Shown one piece after another: positions 1 through 9,669 of a stretch of 64,000 nucleotides of DNA. Within the stretch, counting starts at the first letter, position 1, and every line of letters begins with the position of its first letter. This DNA comes from VAYN01 sp964540905. Its GTDB lineage: Bacteria; Actinomycetota; Thermoleophilia; Solirubrobacterales; 70-9. Both the position numbers and the translations under genes were made by a program. The stretch is taken from NCBI GenBank assembly GCA_964540905.1, contig CAZIOS010000003.1:81316-145315 (forward strand). Direction: 5' to 3'. The notes beneath the pieces were generated by a model that saw only the letters and a program-made list of their open reading frames with translations, ran no database searches and was not told where the DNA came from.

Positions 1-2
1 TG

Positions 3-608
3 CCGAGCGCCGAACGCGACCTGGTGCTGCTCGACGGCACCGAGCCGAACCTGCGCTGGCGCACCTTCTCGGAGACGATCGCCACCGCCGCCGACGCCCT
101 CGGCGTCGAGTTCGTCGTCACCCTCGGGGCGCTGATCGCCGAGGTCTCCCATACCCTGCCGGTGCCGATCACCGGCCTCGCCTCCGACGCCAACCTGGTC
201 GAGGAGCTCGAACTCGAGCGCTCCAGCTACGAGGGCCCGACCGGGATCGTCGGCGTCGTCCACGACCTCTGCGGCCAGAGCGGGATCGATTCCGCCTCGC
301 TCTGGGCGGCGGTGCCCCACTACGTCGCCGCGGTCCCCAACCCGAAGGCGGCGCTGGCGCTGCTGCGCCGGCTCGAGGGCCTGACCGGGATCGCCGTCGA
401 GGCCTCCGAACTGGAGGAGGAAACGAGCGACTACGAGGAGCAGATCGGCCGCGCCGTCGCCGCCAACCCGGAGATCGAGGAGCTGGTCGCGCGGATCGAG
501 GCCGAACAGGTCGACCTGCTCGCCGCCGAGGGCGACGAGCTGCCCTCCGCCGACACGATCGCCCGCGAGTTCCAGCGCTTCCTGCGCCAGCGCGGCGACC
601 AGCGCTGA
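3..608 (+). CDS. PAC2 family protein, C-terminal part (runs in from the left edge)
   Basis: The frame is open to the window edge, so the real start lies upstream; the GTG at 24 is probably internal. The text ERDLVLLDGTEPNLRW, the hydrophobic block VTLGALIAEVSHTLPVP and the segment SYEGPTGIVGVVHDLC are typical of PAC2 (proteasome-assembly-chaperone-like) proteins, which are common in actinobacteria but have no settled role there. The last 60 or so residues are acidic and helical, ending in RFLRQRGDQR. The gene converges on the helicase-nuclease at 704, and its stop codon is built into the left arm of the palindromic repeat at 607-704. The family call is good; the function is unknown. Confidence 0.75.
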   Translation, partial: PSAERDLVLLDGTEPNLRWRTFSETIATAADALGVEFVVTLGALIAEVSHTLPVPITGLASDANLVEELELERSSYEGPTGIVGVVHDLCGQSGIDSASLWAAVPHYVAAVPNPKAALALLRRLEGLTGIAVEASELEEETSDYEEQIGRAVAANPEIEELVARIEAEQVDLLAAEGDELPSADTIAREFQRFLRQRGDQR

Positions 609-704
609 GGGCGCTGCAAACCTGCGCATCTCGGCGTCCTCGGTCGGTCATGTGCGGAGCACACTCCCTCCCTCGTCCTTGACCTGCTTGGTTTTCGCGC
701 CCTC
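607..704. repeat. Palindromic repeat family C, copy 1
   Basis: A left arm starting GAGGGCGC at 607 pairs with a right arm ending GCGCCCTC at 704, enclosing a core of about 67 nt that contains CGGCGTCCTCGGTCG, a small hairpin TGTG-CGGAG-CACA and CGTCCTTGACCTGCTTG. The same core recurs at 62247-62343 with different but again self-complementary arms. It fills the gap between two convergent genes: the left arm overlaps the TGA of the PAC2 gene and the right arm overlaps the TAG of the helicase gene. A bidirectional terminator or mRNA 3'-end structure is plausible, although there is no U-run. Confidence 0.75.
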
Positions 705-3655
705 TAGGACTCCGCCGCGGGGCAGATCAGGCGGTAGTCGCACCAGCCGCAGACCGCCGGCGATGGGCGCGGCTCGAAGTCCTGGTCGAGGATGCCCTCG
801 CCGACCTGCAGCACCGTGCGCTCGACCCGCTCGGCGTCGTCGGGCTTGCTCGGCGCCGCCACCTTGTCGGCATCGAGCACGTAGTAGTAGCTGCCGCTCG
901 AGGCCTCGATCTCCCAGGCCTCGCGGGCGGCGAGCCGGTAGAGCGCCAGCTGCAGGTCGTTCTCCAGCTCGGCCTCGGTCCGGCGCTCGCCGGTCTTGTA
1001 GTCGATCAGCTCGTAGTCGCCGTCGGGCAGGCGGTCGACCCGGTCGACCCGGCCGCGGACGTGGTGCTCGCCGACCTTGAAGTCGAACTTTTTCTCCAGC
1101 CAGACCGGCTCGCCCTCGGCGACCCGCTCGCGCTCCCAGTAGAGACGCAGCGCCTCGCGGGCGCGGTCGCGGAACTGCAGCTCGTCGTCGGTCGCGCCGA
1201 AGCCGGTGCGGCGCCAGCCGGTCTCGAACAGCTCGTTCAGCCGCCGCAGCCCGTCCTCGCCCTCGCCCGGCGGGTCTTTGTGGAAGCGCTCGAGCACGTT
1301 GTGGATGAGGATCCCGAAGCGCTGGTTGATCGTCGGCTCCTGCGGGATCCCGAAGACGCGGGCGAACTTGTACTTCAGCGGGCAGGTCAGGTAGAGGCTG
1401 AGGTCGGAGGCGGAGAGGCTGAGCCGCCCGTCGCCGCGGCGCGGCAGGAAGGCCTCCAGCGAGGGCTCCTCGCGGGCGGCGATCAGCTCGCGGCGGCGGC
1501 CGCGCTCGTCCTCGGAGTCGAGCAGGTAGGAGTCGAGCGAGGAGGCGTCGAGCTCGGCCTGCTGCTCGGGGGTGGCGACCTGGCGCAGGAGGCCGTTGAC
1601 CGCCTCGATCGCCTCCGCCGTCGGCTCGTCGCCGGGCCGCTGCGCCAGCGCCGCCAGCTTCAGCAGCTCGAGGTAGCGGGCGATCGCCCGGTTGACGTCG
1701 ATCGCGGTGTCGAGGCGCGGCTCGGAGAGCTCGCGACCCGCCCGCCAGGAGGCCTCCAGGACCTGCTCGCGCAGGGTGCGGTAGGTCGCGTGCAGGCCCT
1801 CGGCGGGACCGAAGAGCTCCTCGCCGTGCTCCTCCTCCTCGACCCCGGCCGCCGCCAGCGCCTCCGCGTAGAAGGCCGAGGGACGGGCCTCCCCCTGCTC
1901 GCCGCGCTGCAGGCGCGAGAGCACCAGCCCGTTCCGCGCCGGCCAGCCGAGCCGCTCCCACTCCGCCTCGGCCTCGAGCCCGAGCACGAAGACGTGGTCG
2001 AAGCCGGCCCCCTTGACCGCGTCCAGGGCGAGGCCGCGGACCGAGCCGGGAGAGGGCGGCTCCTCGCCGCCGGCCGGCTCGACCCCGGCCTCGGCGACCG
2101 CGCTCAGATAGGAGACGAAGCCGCGAGTCGAGCCGTGCGGCTCGCGCCGCGCCCAGGCGGTCGCCAGCTCGGCCAGCCGCGAGAGCCCGAGCAGGCGCTC
2201 GGCGACCTCGGGCTGGGCGGCGAAGAGGCGCTGGCGGCGCAGGCCCACCCGCTCGATCAGCCGCCGCACGAAGACGTCGGCGCGGCGCTCCTCCATCGCC
2301 GCGGCGGCGGCGTTGTAGAGCTTGAGGAAGGCCCCGATCCGCTCCCGCGCCTCGGGCTGGAACTGGGGGCTGTCGAGCGCCGCCTCGCAGGCGGCGACCA
2401 TGTCCTGCTTGCGGCGGCGGGCGATCGTCGTCAGCCGCGCCAGGTCGCCGGATCGAAGTTCGATCGGCGGCCGGGTCAGCGCCCGCGCCGCCGCCGCCGA
2501 GTCGTCGGGGTCGGCGAGCACCCGCAGCCAGGCGATCGCGTCGCGCACCTCCGGCCGCTGGAAGAGGGCCGTCGGCCCGGCGAGATGGAAGCCGACGCCG
2601 CGCTCCTCCATCGCCGCCGCCACGGCGCCACCCTGTCGCGGTGGGTCGGCGACGAGGACGCAGATCTGCTCCGGGCTGGCGCCGCCGGCCAGCAGGTGCT
2701 CGACCTCGCGCGCCACCGCCTGCGCCTGCGCCCGCTCGTTGGCGCACTTCCAGAAGCGCAATTGGGGCTGGCGGAAGCGCTCGCTCAGTTCCAGCGCCTC
2801 GGCGCCCGGGTGCAGGCCGGCGAACCAGCCGTCGGGCTCGCCCTGCGGCTCCAGGGCGAAGAGCTGGTTCGGGTTGTCGGTCGCCAGCCCCTCGAGGATC
2901 GCCCGCTGCGCCCGCGTCGCCTCCTCCAGCTCGTCGACCATCACATGCTCGAAGCGGGCGGCGATCTGGCGGCGGATGTCGGGGCGCTCGACGAAGAGGC
3001 AGTCGAGGGCGAGGAAGACGTCGCCGCGGTCGAGGCTGCCGGTGGCGGCGAGGATGCGGTCGTGGGCGGTGAAGAGCTCGGCGAACTCGAGCTCGCGCCG
3101 AACCTCCTCGCGGTCGGCCTCCTCGGCGGCGCTCCCCTCCTTCTCCCGCGCCCGCTGCTCGAGCCGCGTCGGCCCGACCCGTTCGGCCTTGAGCCGGTCG
3201 ATCCGAGCCAGCAGCCGAGCCAGCAGCCCGGCCGGGTTGCCGCGGATCTCGTGCCGGCGCAATGGCAGCTGGTCGAGCCGGTCGAGCAGCATCGCCAGCC
3301 GCTCGGCCGGGCCGAGCACGTCGAAGAAGGGGTCGAGCCCGGCGGCCTCGGCGTGCTCGCGCAGCAGCCGCTCGCCGAGCCTGTCCCAGCTGCCGATCCA
3401 GAGCTCCTCGAAGGACCCGCTCAGCAGCGCCTCGGCGCGCTCGCGCAGGCGCCGCGCGGTGGTGCGGGTGGAGGCCACGAGCAGGACCCGCTGCGGCGGC
3501 GTCCCCGCCGCCGCCAGGCGGGCCAGACGCCGCGCCAGCAGCTCGGTCTTGCCGGTCCCGGCGGCGCCGAGGACCAGCAGCGGGCCGGCGCCGTGGGCGA
3601 TCGCGCGATCGCGCTCCGGCGCCTGCGCCGCCACCGTCGGTTGCTCCTCGCGCAT
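704..3655 (-). CDS. UvrD/Rep-family ATP-dependent helicase with C-terminal PD-(D/E)XK nuclease (AddB/RecB-like)
   Basis: A 983-residue protein. Walker A is GAAGTGKT at residues 30-37, followed by superfamily-1 helicase text. The last 250 residues are a RecB-family nuclease: LSASDLSLYLTCPLKYKF, then the catalytic motif DYELIDYKTGE, then CGWCDYRLIC near the end. The cysteine in YLTCPLKYKF plus the three in the terminal block match the four-cysteine iron-sulfur staple of AddB-type nucleases. A double-strand-break-processing role is likely. The ATG at 3655 gives MREEQPTV, and only 33 bp separate it from the divergent GTG at 3689, so the promoters must overlap the coding starts. It stands alone, without an obvious AddA partner in the window. 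Confidence 0.85.
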   Translation of the reverse strand: MREEQPTVAAQAPERDRAIAHGAGPLLVLGAAGTGKTELLARRLARLAAAGTPPQRVLLVASTRTTARRLRERAEALLSGSFEELWIGSWDRLGERLLREHAEAAGLDPFFDVLGPAERLAMLLDRLDQLPLRRHEIRGNPAGLLARLLARIDRLKAERVGPTRLEQRAREKEGSAAEEADREEVRRELEFAELFTAHDRILAATGSLDRGDVFLALDCLFVERPDIRRQIAARFEHVMVDELEEATRAQRAILEGLATDNPNQLFALEPQGEPDGWFAGLHPGAEALELSERFRQPQLRFWKCANERAQAQAVAREVEHLLAGGASPEQICVLVADPPRQGGAVAAAMEERGVGFHLAGPTALFQRPEVRDAIAWLRVLADPDDSAAAARALTRPPIELRSGDLARLTTIARRRKQDMVAACEAALDSPQFQPEARERIGAFLKLYNAAAAAMEERRADVFVRRLIERVGLRRQRLFAAQPEVAERLLGLSRLAELATAWARREPHGSTRGFVSYLSAVAEAGVEPAGGEEPPSPGSVRGLALDAVKGAGFDHVFVLGLEAEAEWERLGWPARNGLVLSRLQRGEQGEARPSAFYAEALAAAGVEEEEHGEELFGPAEGLHATYRTLREQVLEASWRAGRELSEPRLDTAIDVNRAIARYLELLKLAALAQRPGDEPTAEAIEAVNGLLRQVATPEQQAELDASSLDSYLLDSEDERGRRRELIAAREEPSLEAFLPRRGDGRLSLSASDLSLYLTCPLKYKFARVFGIPQEPTINQRFGILIHNVLERFHKDPPGEGEDGLRRLNELFETGWRRTGFGATDDELQFRDRAREALRLYWERERVAEGEPVWLEKKFDFKVGEHHVRGRVDRVDRLPDGDYELIDYKTGERRTEAELENDLQLALYRLAAREAWEIEASSGSYYYVLDADKVAAPSKPDDAERVERTVLQVGEGILDQDFEPRPSPAVCGWCDYRLICPAAES

Positions 3656-3688
3656 CGCCCAACGCTAGCGCGCCATAGCATCCGGCCG

Positions 3689-4519
3689 GTGGATGTTCTC
3701 TCCGCAGATTGGCTGGGGATCTGCCGCCGCATCGTCGCCGCGCAGGAGGCGGTCTTCGCGGCGACTCCGGGCAGCGAGGAGCGCACTGTCTACGAGGGGG
3801 TCGGCGAGGGCGGCGACCGCACTCTGGCGATCGACCGCCGCTGCGAGGACATCGTCTTCGCCGAGCTCGAAGCGCTGGCCGCGGCGGACGCCTCGTTCCT
3901 GGCCGTCTCCGAGGAGCGTGGCGAGGTCGGCTTCGGCGCCGGCGGCGAGATCCGGGTCGTGATCGACCCGATCGACGGCTCGCTCAACGCCCGCCGCACG
4001 ATCCCCTCGCACAGCCTCAGCATCGCCGTCGCCTCCGGCCCCTCGATGGCCGACGTCGAGTTTGGCTTCGTCCACGACTTCGGCGCCGGCGAGGAGTTCT
4101 CCGCCCGCCGCGGCGGGGGGGCCGAGGGGAGCGGACGCCCGGCCCGGGTTGCGGCCGAGGGCGAGACGCTGGAGATCGTCGGCCTCGAGTCGGCCGAGCC
4201 GGAGCGCTCGCTGCCGGCGCTGCGGGCGCTCGCTGGAAGCGCCTACCGCCTGCGGGTGGTCGGCTCGATCGCGATCACCGCCGCCTACGTCGCCGCCGGC
4301 CGCTTCGACGCGATGCTCAGCCTGCGGCCCTGCCGCTCGGTCGACGCCGCCGCTGCCCAGCTGATCGTCCGCGAGGCGGGCGGGGCGGTCGCCTTCGGCG
4401 AGCTGGAGCTGGGACAGGCGTCGCTCGACCTCGACGCGCGTTACCCGATCGCCGCCGCCCGCTCGAACGCCGCCCTGGCGACGGTCAGGGCGGCGCAGGC
4501 AGCGGCCGAAGCCGCGTAA
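3689..4519 (+). CDS. Inositol monophosphatase family phosphatase
   Basis: Start chosen at GTG 3689 (VDVLSADWLGICRRIV). The frame stays open far upstream, but that stretch is antisense to the helicase gene. The 276 residues carry the family metal-binding motifs: AVSEERGEV (motif with Glu), DPIDGSLNA and RSVDAAAAQLIVREAGG in place of the usual WD-x-AAG block. It probably dephosphorylates a sugar or inositol phosphate with Mg2+. Archaeal-type members are bifunctional with fructose-1,6-bisphosphate, so the substrate cannot be read from sequence. It is divergent from the helicase and followed after 111 bp by a basic-protein gene with its own control region. Confidence 0.82.
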   Translation: MDVLSADWLGICRRIVAAQEAVFAATPGSEERTVYEGVGEGGDRTLAIDRRCEDIVFAELEALAAADASFLAVSEERGEVGFGAGGEIRVVIDPIDGSLNARRTIPSHSLSIAVASGPSMADVEFGFVHDFGAGEEFSARRGGGAEGSGRPARVAAEGETLEIVGLESAEPERSLPALRALAGSAYRLRVVGSIAITAAYVAAGRFDAMLSLRPCRSVDAAAAQLIVREAGGAVAFGELELGQASLDLDARYPIAAARSNAALATVRAAQAAAEAA

Positions 4520-4541
4520 CCATCCCGCCGAGGCGGTTTAA

Positions 4542-4585
4542 GAACGTGTGTTCGGAAAGAACATATGTTCGCTAGACTCGCGAAC
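4542..4585 (+). promoter_or_regulatory. Two tandem LexA/SOS-like boxes with a third half-site
   Basis: GAACGTGTGTTC at 4542-4553 and GAACATATGTTC at 4559-4570 both fit GAAC-N4-GTTC, the LexA (DinR) box type of Firmicutes and Actinobacteria. Their centres are 17 bp apart. A further GAAC half-site at 4582-4585 forms GTTCGC-N7-GCGAAC with the second box. A possible -10 (TAGACT, 4573-4578) follows directly, so bound repressor would cover the promoter of the gene starting at 4631. Confidence 0.65.
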
Positions 4586-4630
4586 GCCCGAGGCAGGCAC
4601 AGGCAAACGACCCAAAGGAACGACTTCAAC

Positions 4631-5155
4631 ATGGCTGAGACCAAAAACGGCAGCAAGTCCAAAACCCAGGCCAAGCGCGCGACCACGGAAGCTAAGAAGT
4701 CCGCGACCGCGACCGCGAAAGCCACCAAACGCGCCGCCACCAAGACCGTTGTCGCTGAGAAGAACCAGGTGCAGACCGTCGCCGAGGCCGCCGTCGACCT
4801 CCCCGTCGGCATCGTCCTCAGCGTCAGCGACCGCGTTTCCGACCTGGTCGAGCCGTGGACCGGCCGCACCAGCGCCGAGAAGCAGCTCAAGTCCTACCGC
4901 GCGCAGCTGCGCAAATCGCTGAAGAGGACCGAGCGCCGCGGCACCAGCGCCCGCCGCAAAGCGACCACCGAGGCTCGCAAGACGCGCAACCGCGTCGAGC
5001 GCGAAGCCCGCAAGCACCAGCGCACGGTCGAGACGACGCTGAAGCGCAACCGCAACGAGGTCGAGCAGCGCGTCCGCCGCGCGATCGACGAGCAGACCTC
5101 GCGGGCCCAGGAGCTGGTCGACCAGGTCACGGATCAGATCTCCGCTCTCCGCTAG
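4631..5155 (+). CDS. Lys/Arg/Ala-rich basic protein (histone H1-like N-terminus, helical phasin-like C-terminus)
   Basis: ATG at 4631 follows AAAGGA at 4614-4619. The 174-residue product starts with about 45 residues of Lys/Ala/Thr repeats (AKRATTEAKKSATATAKATK) like bacterial H1-type tails. A hydrophobic stretch VDLPVGIVLSVSDRVSDLV comes next, then a long charged helix (KRTERRGTSARRKATTEARK and onward) suited to a coiled coil. It could bind DNA, or coat granules as phasin or HbhA-like proteins do. The upstream SOS-like boxes favour a nucleoid or DNA-damage role. A strong terminator follows at 5191. No named family recognised. Confidence 0.8.
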   Translation: MAETKNGSKSKTQAKRATTEAKKSATATAKATKRAATKTVVAEKNQVQTVAEAAVDLPVGIVLSVSDRVSDLVEPWTGRTSAEKQLKSYRAQLRKSLKRTERRGTSARRKATTEARKTRNRVEREARKHQRTVETTLKRNRNEVEQRVRRAIDEQTSRAQELVDQVTDQISALR

Positions 5156-5190
5156 GGGAGCGCCCAGGACGCGGCGCGCTGCGCCCCCTC

Positions 5191-5227
5191 AAAGAGCCCC
5201 GCATGCAACCAGCATGCGGGGCTCTTT
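5191..5227. terminator. Strong bidirectional intrinsic terminator
   Basis: A perfect 16-bp stem (5191-5206 with 5212-5227) closes a 5-nt loop AACCA. The stem begins AAAGAGCCCC and ends GGGGCTCTTT, so a U-run is made in either direction. It lies between the convergent genes ending at 5155 (+) and 5275 (-). Confidence 0.93.
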
Positions 5228-5274
5228 TCGTGAACGCATCGCTTGGTCCTGGACACTCCTGCGAGGGACATTGA

Positions 5275-7251
5275 TCAACGGCCGGTGACGAATACGGGCC
5301 TCGAGCCGGCGGGCTCGTAGGGCCAGCCGTCGGTCACGGCGACGAAGGCGCGGAACTGGAAGCGGACGCCGCGGCTGTCGTCGTCGCTGAAGGCGTAGGG
5401 GTAGCGGAAGCGGCCATGGGCGCCGGTCTTGACGGTGCGGAATTCCCGCCAGTCGCCGCGGCGGAGGCGGAACTGCAGCTCGACCGGGATGCCGGCCCCC
5501 GCGCCCGCGACCCGACCGCTGAAGACGACCGGGGCGCCGCCGACCTTTGCCATCGTGGCGGAGGCGCGCATGCGCACGCCGCTGAGGATCTCGAGTCGCA
5601 GCGCCGGCGCTGTGGCACGGCCGAGGGTTCTGCTGCCGGCGAAGACGGCTTCGACCTCGCGGCTTGGGCCCGGGGCGAGGTGGGCGAGGAAGGTGCCGTC
5701 GGCAGCGGTCTCGACCGTGGTCGTCCGCCGCTCCGGCTTGGAGCCGGTGTCGAAGCTCTCCACCAGCTGCACCGGCAGCCCGCCGAGGGGCGATCCCGTG
5801 GCCGAGGTCAGCCGGCCCGAGACGGGCGCGCCGTGACCGAAGCGCGCCGATCTCGCCGTCCTGCGCTTGGCGCCGAACCAGGCCACGATCGCGGTCGGCT
5901 TCTTTAGCGGGTTGGCCAGCACCATCCGGGTCCCGTTGGCGCGGCGCTCGCTGCCGGCGGAGTTGCCGGCGGTGTCGTAGCCGCTGGCCCTGAATTCATA
6001 GCTGCCGGGGGGATAGGCGTCGGAGTCCCAGCGGGCTACCAGCCGGCCGGCCGCGACAGTCGTCGCCAGCGGCAGGAACTGGCGCCCACTTCCGAGCGGC
6101 CGCACGGCGATCGAGCCGCGCCGCGGGTCCGGCCTCGAGAGCGGGTCGCTCACCGTCGCCTCGAGCCGCTCCGGTTCGGCTCCGTCCTGGGTGTCGAGGA
6201 AGGCGACGCGTGGCCCTTCTTCGTCGATGCGGACGGTCGCCGGCGGCGCGGTGCCGAGGTTGCCGGCGCCGTCGCGGGCTCGGGCCAGCACCTGGTGGAC
6301 GCCGCTCCCTGCCACCAGCGCCGAGCTGGATGGCCCGGCGGCGCTCGACGGCCTAGCGCCATCTACCCCGATCTCGGTCAGCGGGCCGTTGAGACCCGCC
6401 GCCGCCATCCCGGAGGCGGAGTCGGTCGCCGTCGCCGTCAGCCGAACCGGCCCGTCGACCCAACCGCCCGGCAGGCCGCTCAGCGCGACCCGCGGCGGGG
6501 TTCTGTCGACGTGGATGCTGGCGGTGCCGACCTGCGCCGAGCGGATCCCGGCACCGGAGACGGCGACGACGTGGACGAAGCTCGTCCCCTCCGGCAGCAC
6601 GCCGAGGCTGAGGCTGTCGTCGTCCATGCCCGCGGCCAGATCGGTCTCGTCTTCCTCGCAGCTGTCCGGCCCGGCGCAGGGAGAGCCGCCGGGGGCGCCG
6701 TCGACCGAGATCGCGTAGCCGCGAATGCCGGCGGCCGGCAGTGGTGCCGCGGGATGTTCGAGGCGCAGCAGTGGCGAAGCGTTGGCGCCAACCCAGCCGT
6801 TCGGCAGCAGCGGCCGGACCGCCGCCGGCGGGAGATAGTCGAATTGCAGAACGGTGCTGGTCGCGAGGCCGTAGCTATGCGCTGAGTCCTCGAGCCAGAC
6901 TTCGGTTTCGTACCGGCCCGGAACGGGCGGGACCGAGATGATCGTGAATCCAACGCCGTTGGCGACCCCGGCTTCGCTCACCGCGACTCTCCTGTCGGCA
7001 ACGACGACGATGCCGTCCCTGGCGAGCCGGTAGTGGACGGCGGCGATCGGCGCGGTGACGTGCTCGCCGGGCGCCGGCTTCCAGGTCACGAGAAAGCTCT
7101 CGTTGCTATGCCAACCGGCCCCGCCCTCGACCCAGAGCTCCACCCGAGGCGGAGCCGAGGCCCGGGCGCCCGTGGCGGTGACAGCGCCGAGCCCGACGAG
7201 GATCGCCACAGATGCCAGGGCGCGGGCGAGGACCCGAACCGGGTCGCTCAA
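5275..7251 (-). CDS. Secreted multi-domain Ig-like protein
   Basis: The start is taken as TTG 7251, which overlaps the TGA of the sigma-factor gene (TTGA), so translation is probably coupled. The 658-residue product opens with a signal peptide (VLARALASVAILVGLGAV, cleavage near ATGARA-SAPP). Several Ig/bacterial-Ig-like modules follow, recognisable by PPRVELWVEGG, DRTPPRVALSG, ARDGAGNLGTAPP and GYDTAGNSAG, and then a carboxypeptidase-regulatory-like segment (GRLTSATGSPLGGLPVQLVE). The cysteine-containing insert CAGPDSCEEDETDL may bind a metal. No catalytic domain is seen. Co-transcription with a membrane-tethered sigma factor suggests a surface protein acting in the same pathway. Confidence 0.8.
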   Translation of the reverse strand: MSDPVRVLARALASVAILVGLGAVTATGARASAPPRVELWVEGGAGWHSNESFLVTWKPAPGEHVTAPIAAVHYRLARDGIVVVADRRVAVSEAGVANGVGFTIISVPPVPGRYETEVWLEDSAHSYGLATSTVLQFDYLPPAAVRPLLPNGWVGANASPLLRLEHPAAPLPAAGIRGYAISVDGAPGGSPCAGPDSCEEDETDLAAGMDDDSLSLGVLPEGTSFVHVVAVSGAGIRSAQVGTASIHVDRTPPRVALSGLPGGWVDGPVRLTATATDSASGMAAAGLNGPLTEIGVDGARPSSAAGPSSSALVAGSGVHQVLARARDGAGNLGTAPPATVRIDEEGPRVAFLDTQDGAEPERLEATVSDPLSRPDPRRGSIAVRPLGSGRQFLPLATTVAAGRLVARWDSDAYPPGSYEFRASGYDTAGNSAGSERRANGTRMVLANPLKKPTAIVAWFGAKRRTARSARFGHGAPVSGRLTSATGSPLGGLPVQLVESFDTGSKPERRTTTVETAADGTFLAHLAPGPSREVEAVFAGSRTLGRATAPALRLEILSGVRMRASATMAKVGGAPVVFSGRVAGAGAGIPVELQFRLRRGDWREFRTVKTGAHGRFRYPYAFSDDDSRGVRFQFRAFVAVTDGWPYEPAGSRPVFVTGR

Positions 7252-8543
7252 GGACCGAACTCCCCGGCGGCGCTGCCGCTCGACGACCCTGCCGAGCCGG
7301 CCGGGCTCGAGCTTGCGGAGGGTGGCGCCGCGGTCTGTTCCGGCGCGTATTCGACCGCGCCGCTGGACGCCGTCGGTTCGGGGCTGGGCGCGACCGGAGC
7401 CGAGGGCGGAGCGGCGGCATGCTGGTCGTCCGGCTTCGCTTCCGGTTCGGCCGGCGCCGGTTCCGGCGCGTATTCGACCCCCGCATCTGCCCTCCACTCA
7501 GCGGCGACGACCGGCTCGAGTCGACCTTCGATCGCCGGGGCCCTCGACTGTTCGTGCCCGATCCCCAGCGGTGCCGGGACCACCCCGGTCGCGACGCAGG
7601 CGGCGGCACCGCCGGCGCTGCCGATGCAGACCGCCGCCAGCTTCGCCAGCGCCGCCATCCCGATCCCGCGGCCGCCGCCGCCGGCGGCGACCTGGGTCAG
7701 CGCCGAGTCGGAGCAGGCGCCGCCGCCGTTGAAGCGCGACGCCAGTCCGGCCAGCCCCTCGTGGGCCCGGTCGAGCAGCGAGCGCGCGGCCGGCAGCGTC
7801 GGCGCCAGCGCCGCGGCCGCCGCTGGCGCCGCCCGGTAGGCCCGCAGGGTCGAGCGGCAGCCGGCGCAGGCGCGCAGGTGCTCGCGCAGGGTGGCCGCCT
7901 CCGCCTCGCTGGCCTCGCCGTCGCAGAAGGCGGAGAGCAGCGGCCGCAGCTCGGCGCAGCGCTGCCCGTCCTCGCTGCGGGCCAGCAGCCGGCGGAAGCG
8001 CTCCCTGCCCTCGGCCAGGCAGCGGTTGATCTTGGTCTGGCTGAAGCCGGTGATCTCGCCGATCTCGGCGTAGGAGTAGCCCTCCGCCAGCAGGGTCAGG
8101 GCGCGCAGCTCCTGGGGCTTCAGCGCCTGCAGCGCCTCGCGGCTGCGGGCGACGGCTTCGCGCCGCTCGGCTCGCTCGGGTGGGCCGTCGCCACGGGAGG
8201 GGATCGCCGCCACCCAGTCCTCGCGGCCTTGGCGCACCGCGGCGGCTGGGCCGGCGAGGGTGCGCTCGCGCTCGCGCCGCACCGCCAGCGCCTCGTGCTT
8301 GACCACGGTGTGGGTCCAGCGGATCAGTTCGCGCGGGTCCTCGGTCGGGGCCTTGGTGAGGAGGATCTCCAGGCCTCGCTGCAGGGCGTCTTCGGCGTCG
8401 TCGAGGCAGAGCGAGTAGCGCCCGGCGGTCCGCCGCAGCGCCGCCTCGTGCTGGATGAAGGTCTCCAGCGCCGCCCGTTTGCGGGCGCCGCCGATCGCCG
8501 GCGACGCCGCCGGCTCCCCCTGGCCATCGATTGGACTCAACAC
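7248..8543 (-). CDS. Sigma-70 family (ECF-like) sigma factor with built-in zinc-finger, membrane segment and Pro/Ala tail
   Basis: GTG at 8543 lies a few bases after GGGGGGAG. Of 431 residues, about 25-90 are sigma region 2 (FIQHEAALRRTAGRYSLCL) and 137-185 are region 4 (LKPQELRALTLLAEGYSYAE plus the helix TKINRCLAEGRERF). Residues 196-235 form an anti-sigma-type zinc finger (HLRACAGC), 295-322 a single membrane span, and the rest a Pro/Ala/Glu tail containing VEYAPEPAPAEPEAK. The sigma factor thus seems to carry its own anti-sigma-like tether. The tail would lie outside the membrane, so release by proteolysis is a natural guess. Its stop overlaps the start of the secreted Ig-like gene. Confidence 0.82.
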   Translation of the reverse strand: MLSPIDGQGEPAASPAIGGARKRAALETFIQHEAALRRTAGRYSLCLDDAEDALQRGLEILLTKAPTEDPRELIRWTHTVVKHEALAVRRERERTLAGPAAAVRQGREDWVAAIPSRGDGPPERAERREAVARSREALQALKPQELRALTLLAEGYSYAEIGEITGFSQTKINRCLAEGRERFRRLLARSEDGQRCAELRPLLSAFCDGEASEAEAATLREHLRACAGCRSTLRAYRAAPAAAAALAPTLPAARSLLDRAHEGLAGLASRFNGGGACSDSALTQVAAGGGGRGIGMAALAKLAAVCIGSAGGAAACVATGVVPAPLGIGHEQSRAPAIEGRLEPVVAAEWRADAGVEYAPEPAPAEPEAKPDDQHAAAPPSAPVAPSPEPTASSGAVEYAPEQTAAPPSASSSPAGSAGSSSGSAAGEFGP

Positions 8544-8710
8544 TCGGCTCCCCCCGCGCGCTTTAGCTTGCTGCACCAAACATGCCAGCGTGAGCTCTGG
8601 ACGACTGCGGTCTCTCCCCCCTTTTGGACGACTGTCGGGGCTCGATTTGCGGAAATTGCTCGCTGGACCCGCGCTGCCCCGGCCCCCGTCCACCGATAGC
8701 ATCGGTCGCG
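8544..8710. promoter_or_regulatory. Divergent promoter region with a 10-bp direct repeat
   Basis: This 167-bp gap separates the sigma gene (-) and the epimerase gene (+). TGGACGACTG occurs twice, at 8598-8607 and 8625-8634. On the minus strand this reads CAGTCGTCCA, containing the CGTC seen in many ECF -10 elements, so autoregulation by the encoded sigma factor is possible. A TTTT run precedes the second copy. Confidence 0.4.
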
Positions 8711-9658
<948 letters not shown>

Positions 9659-9669
9659 CACCGGAGCGG

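Noticed and set aside
1061..3688. Upstream extension of the inositol-monophosphatase frame
   Set aside because: The extension is antisense to the helicase-nuclease gene and has no domain similarity; the real start is at GTG 3689.
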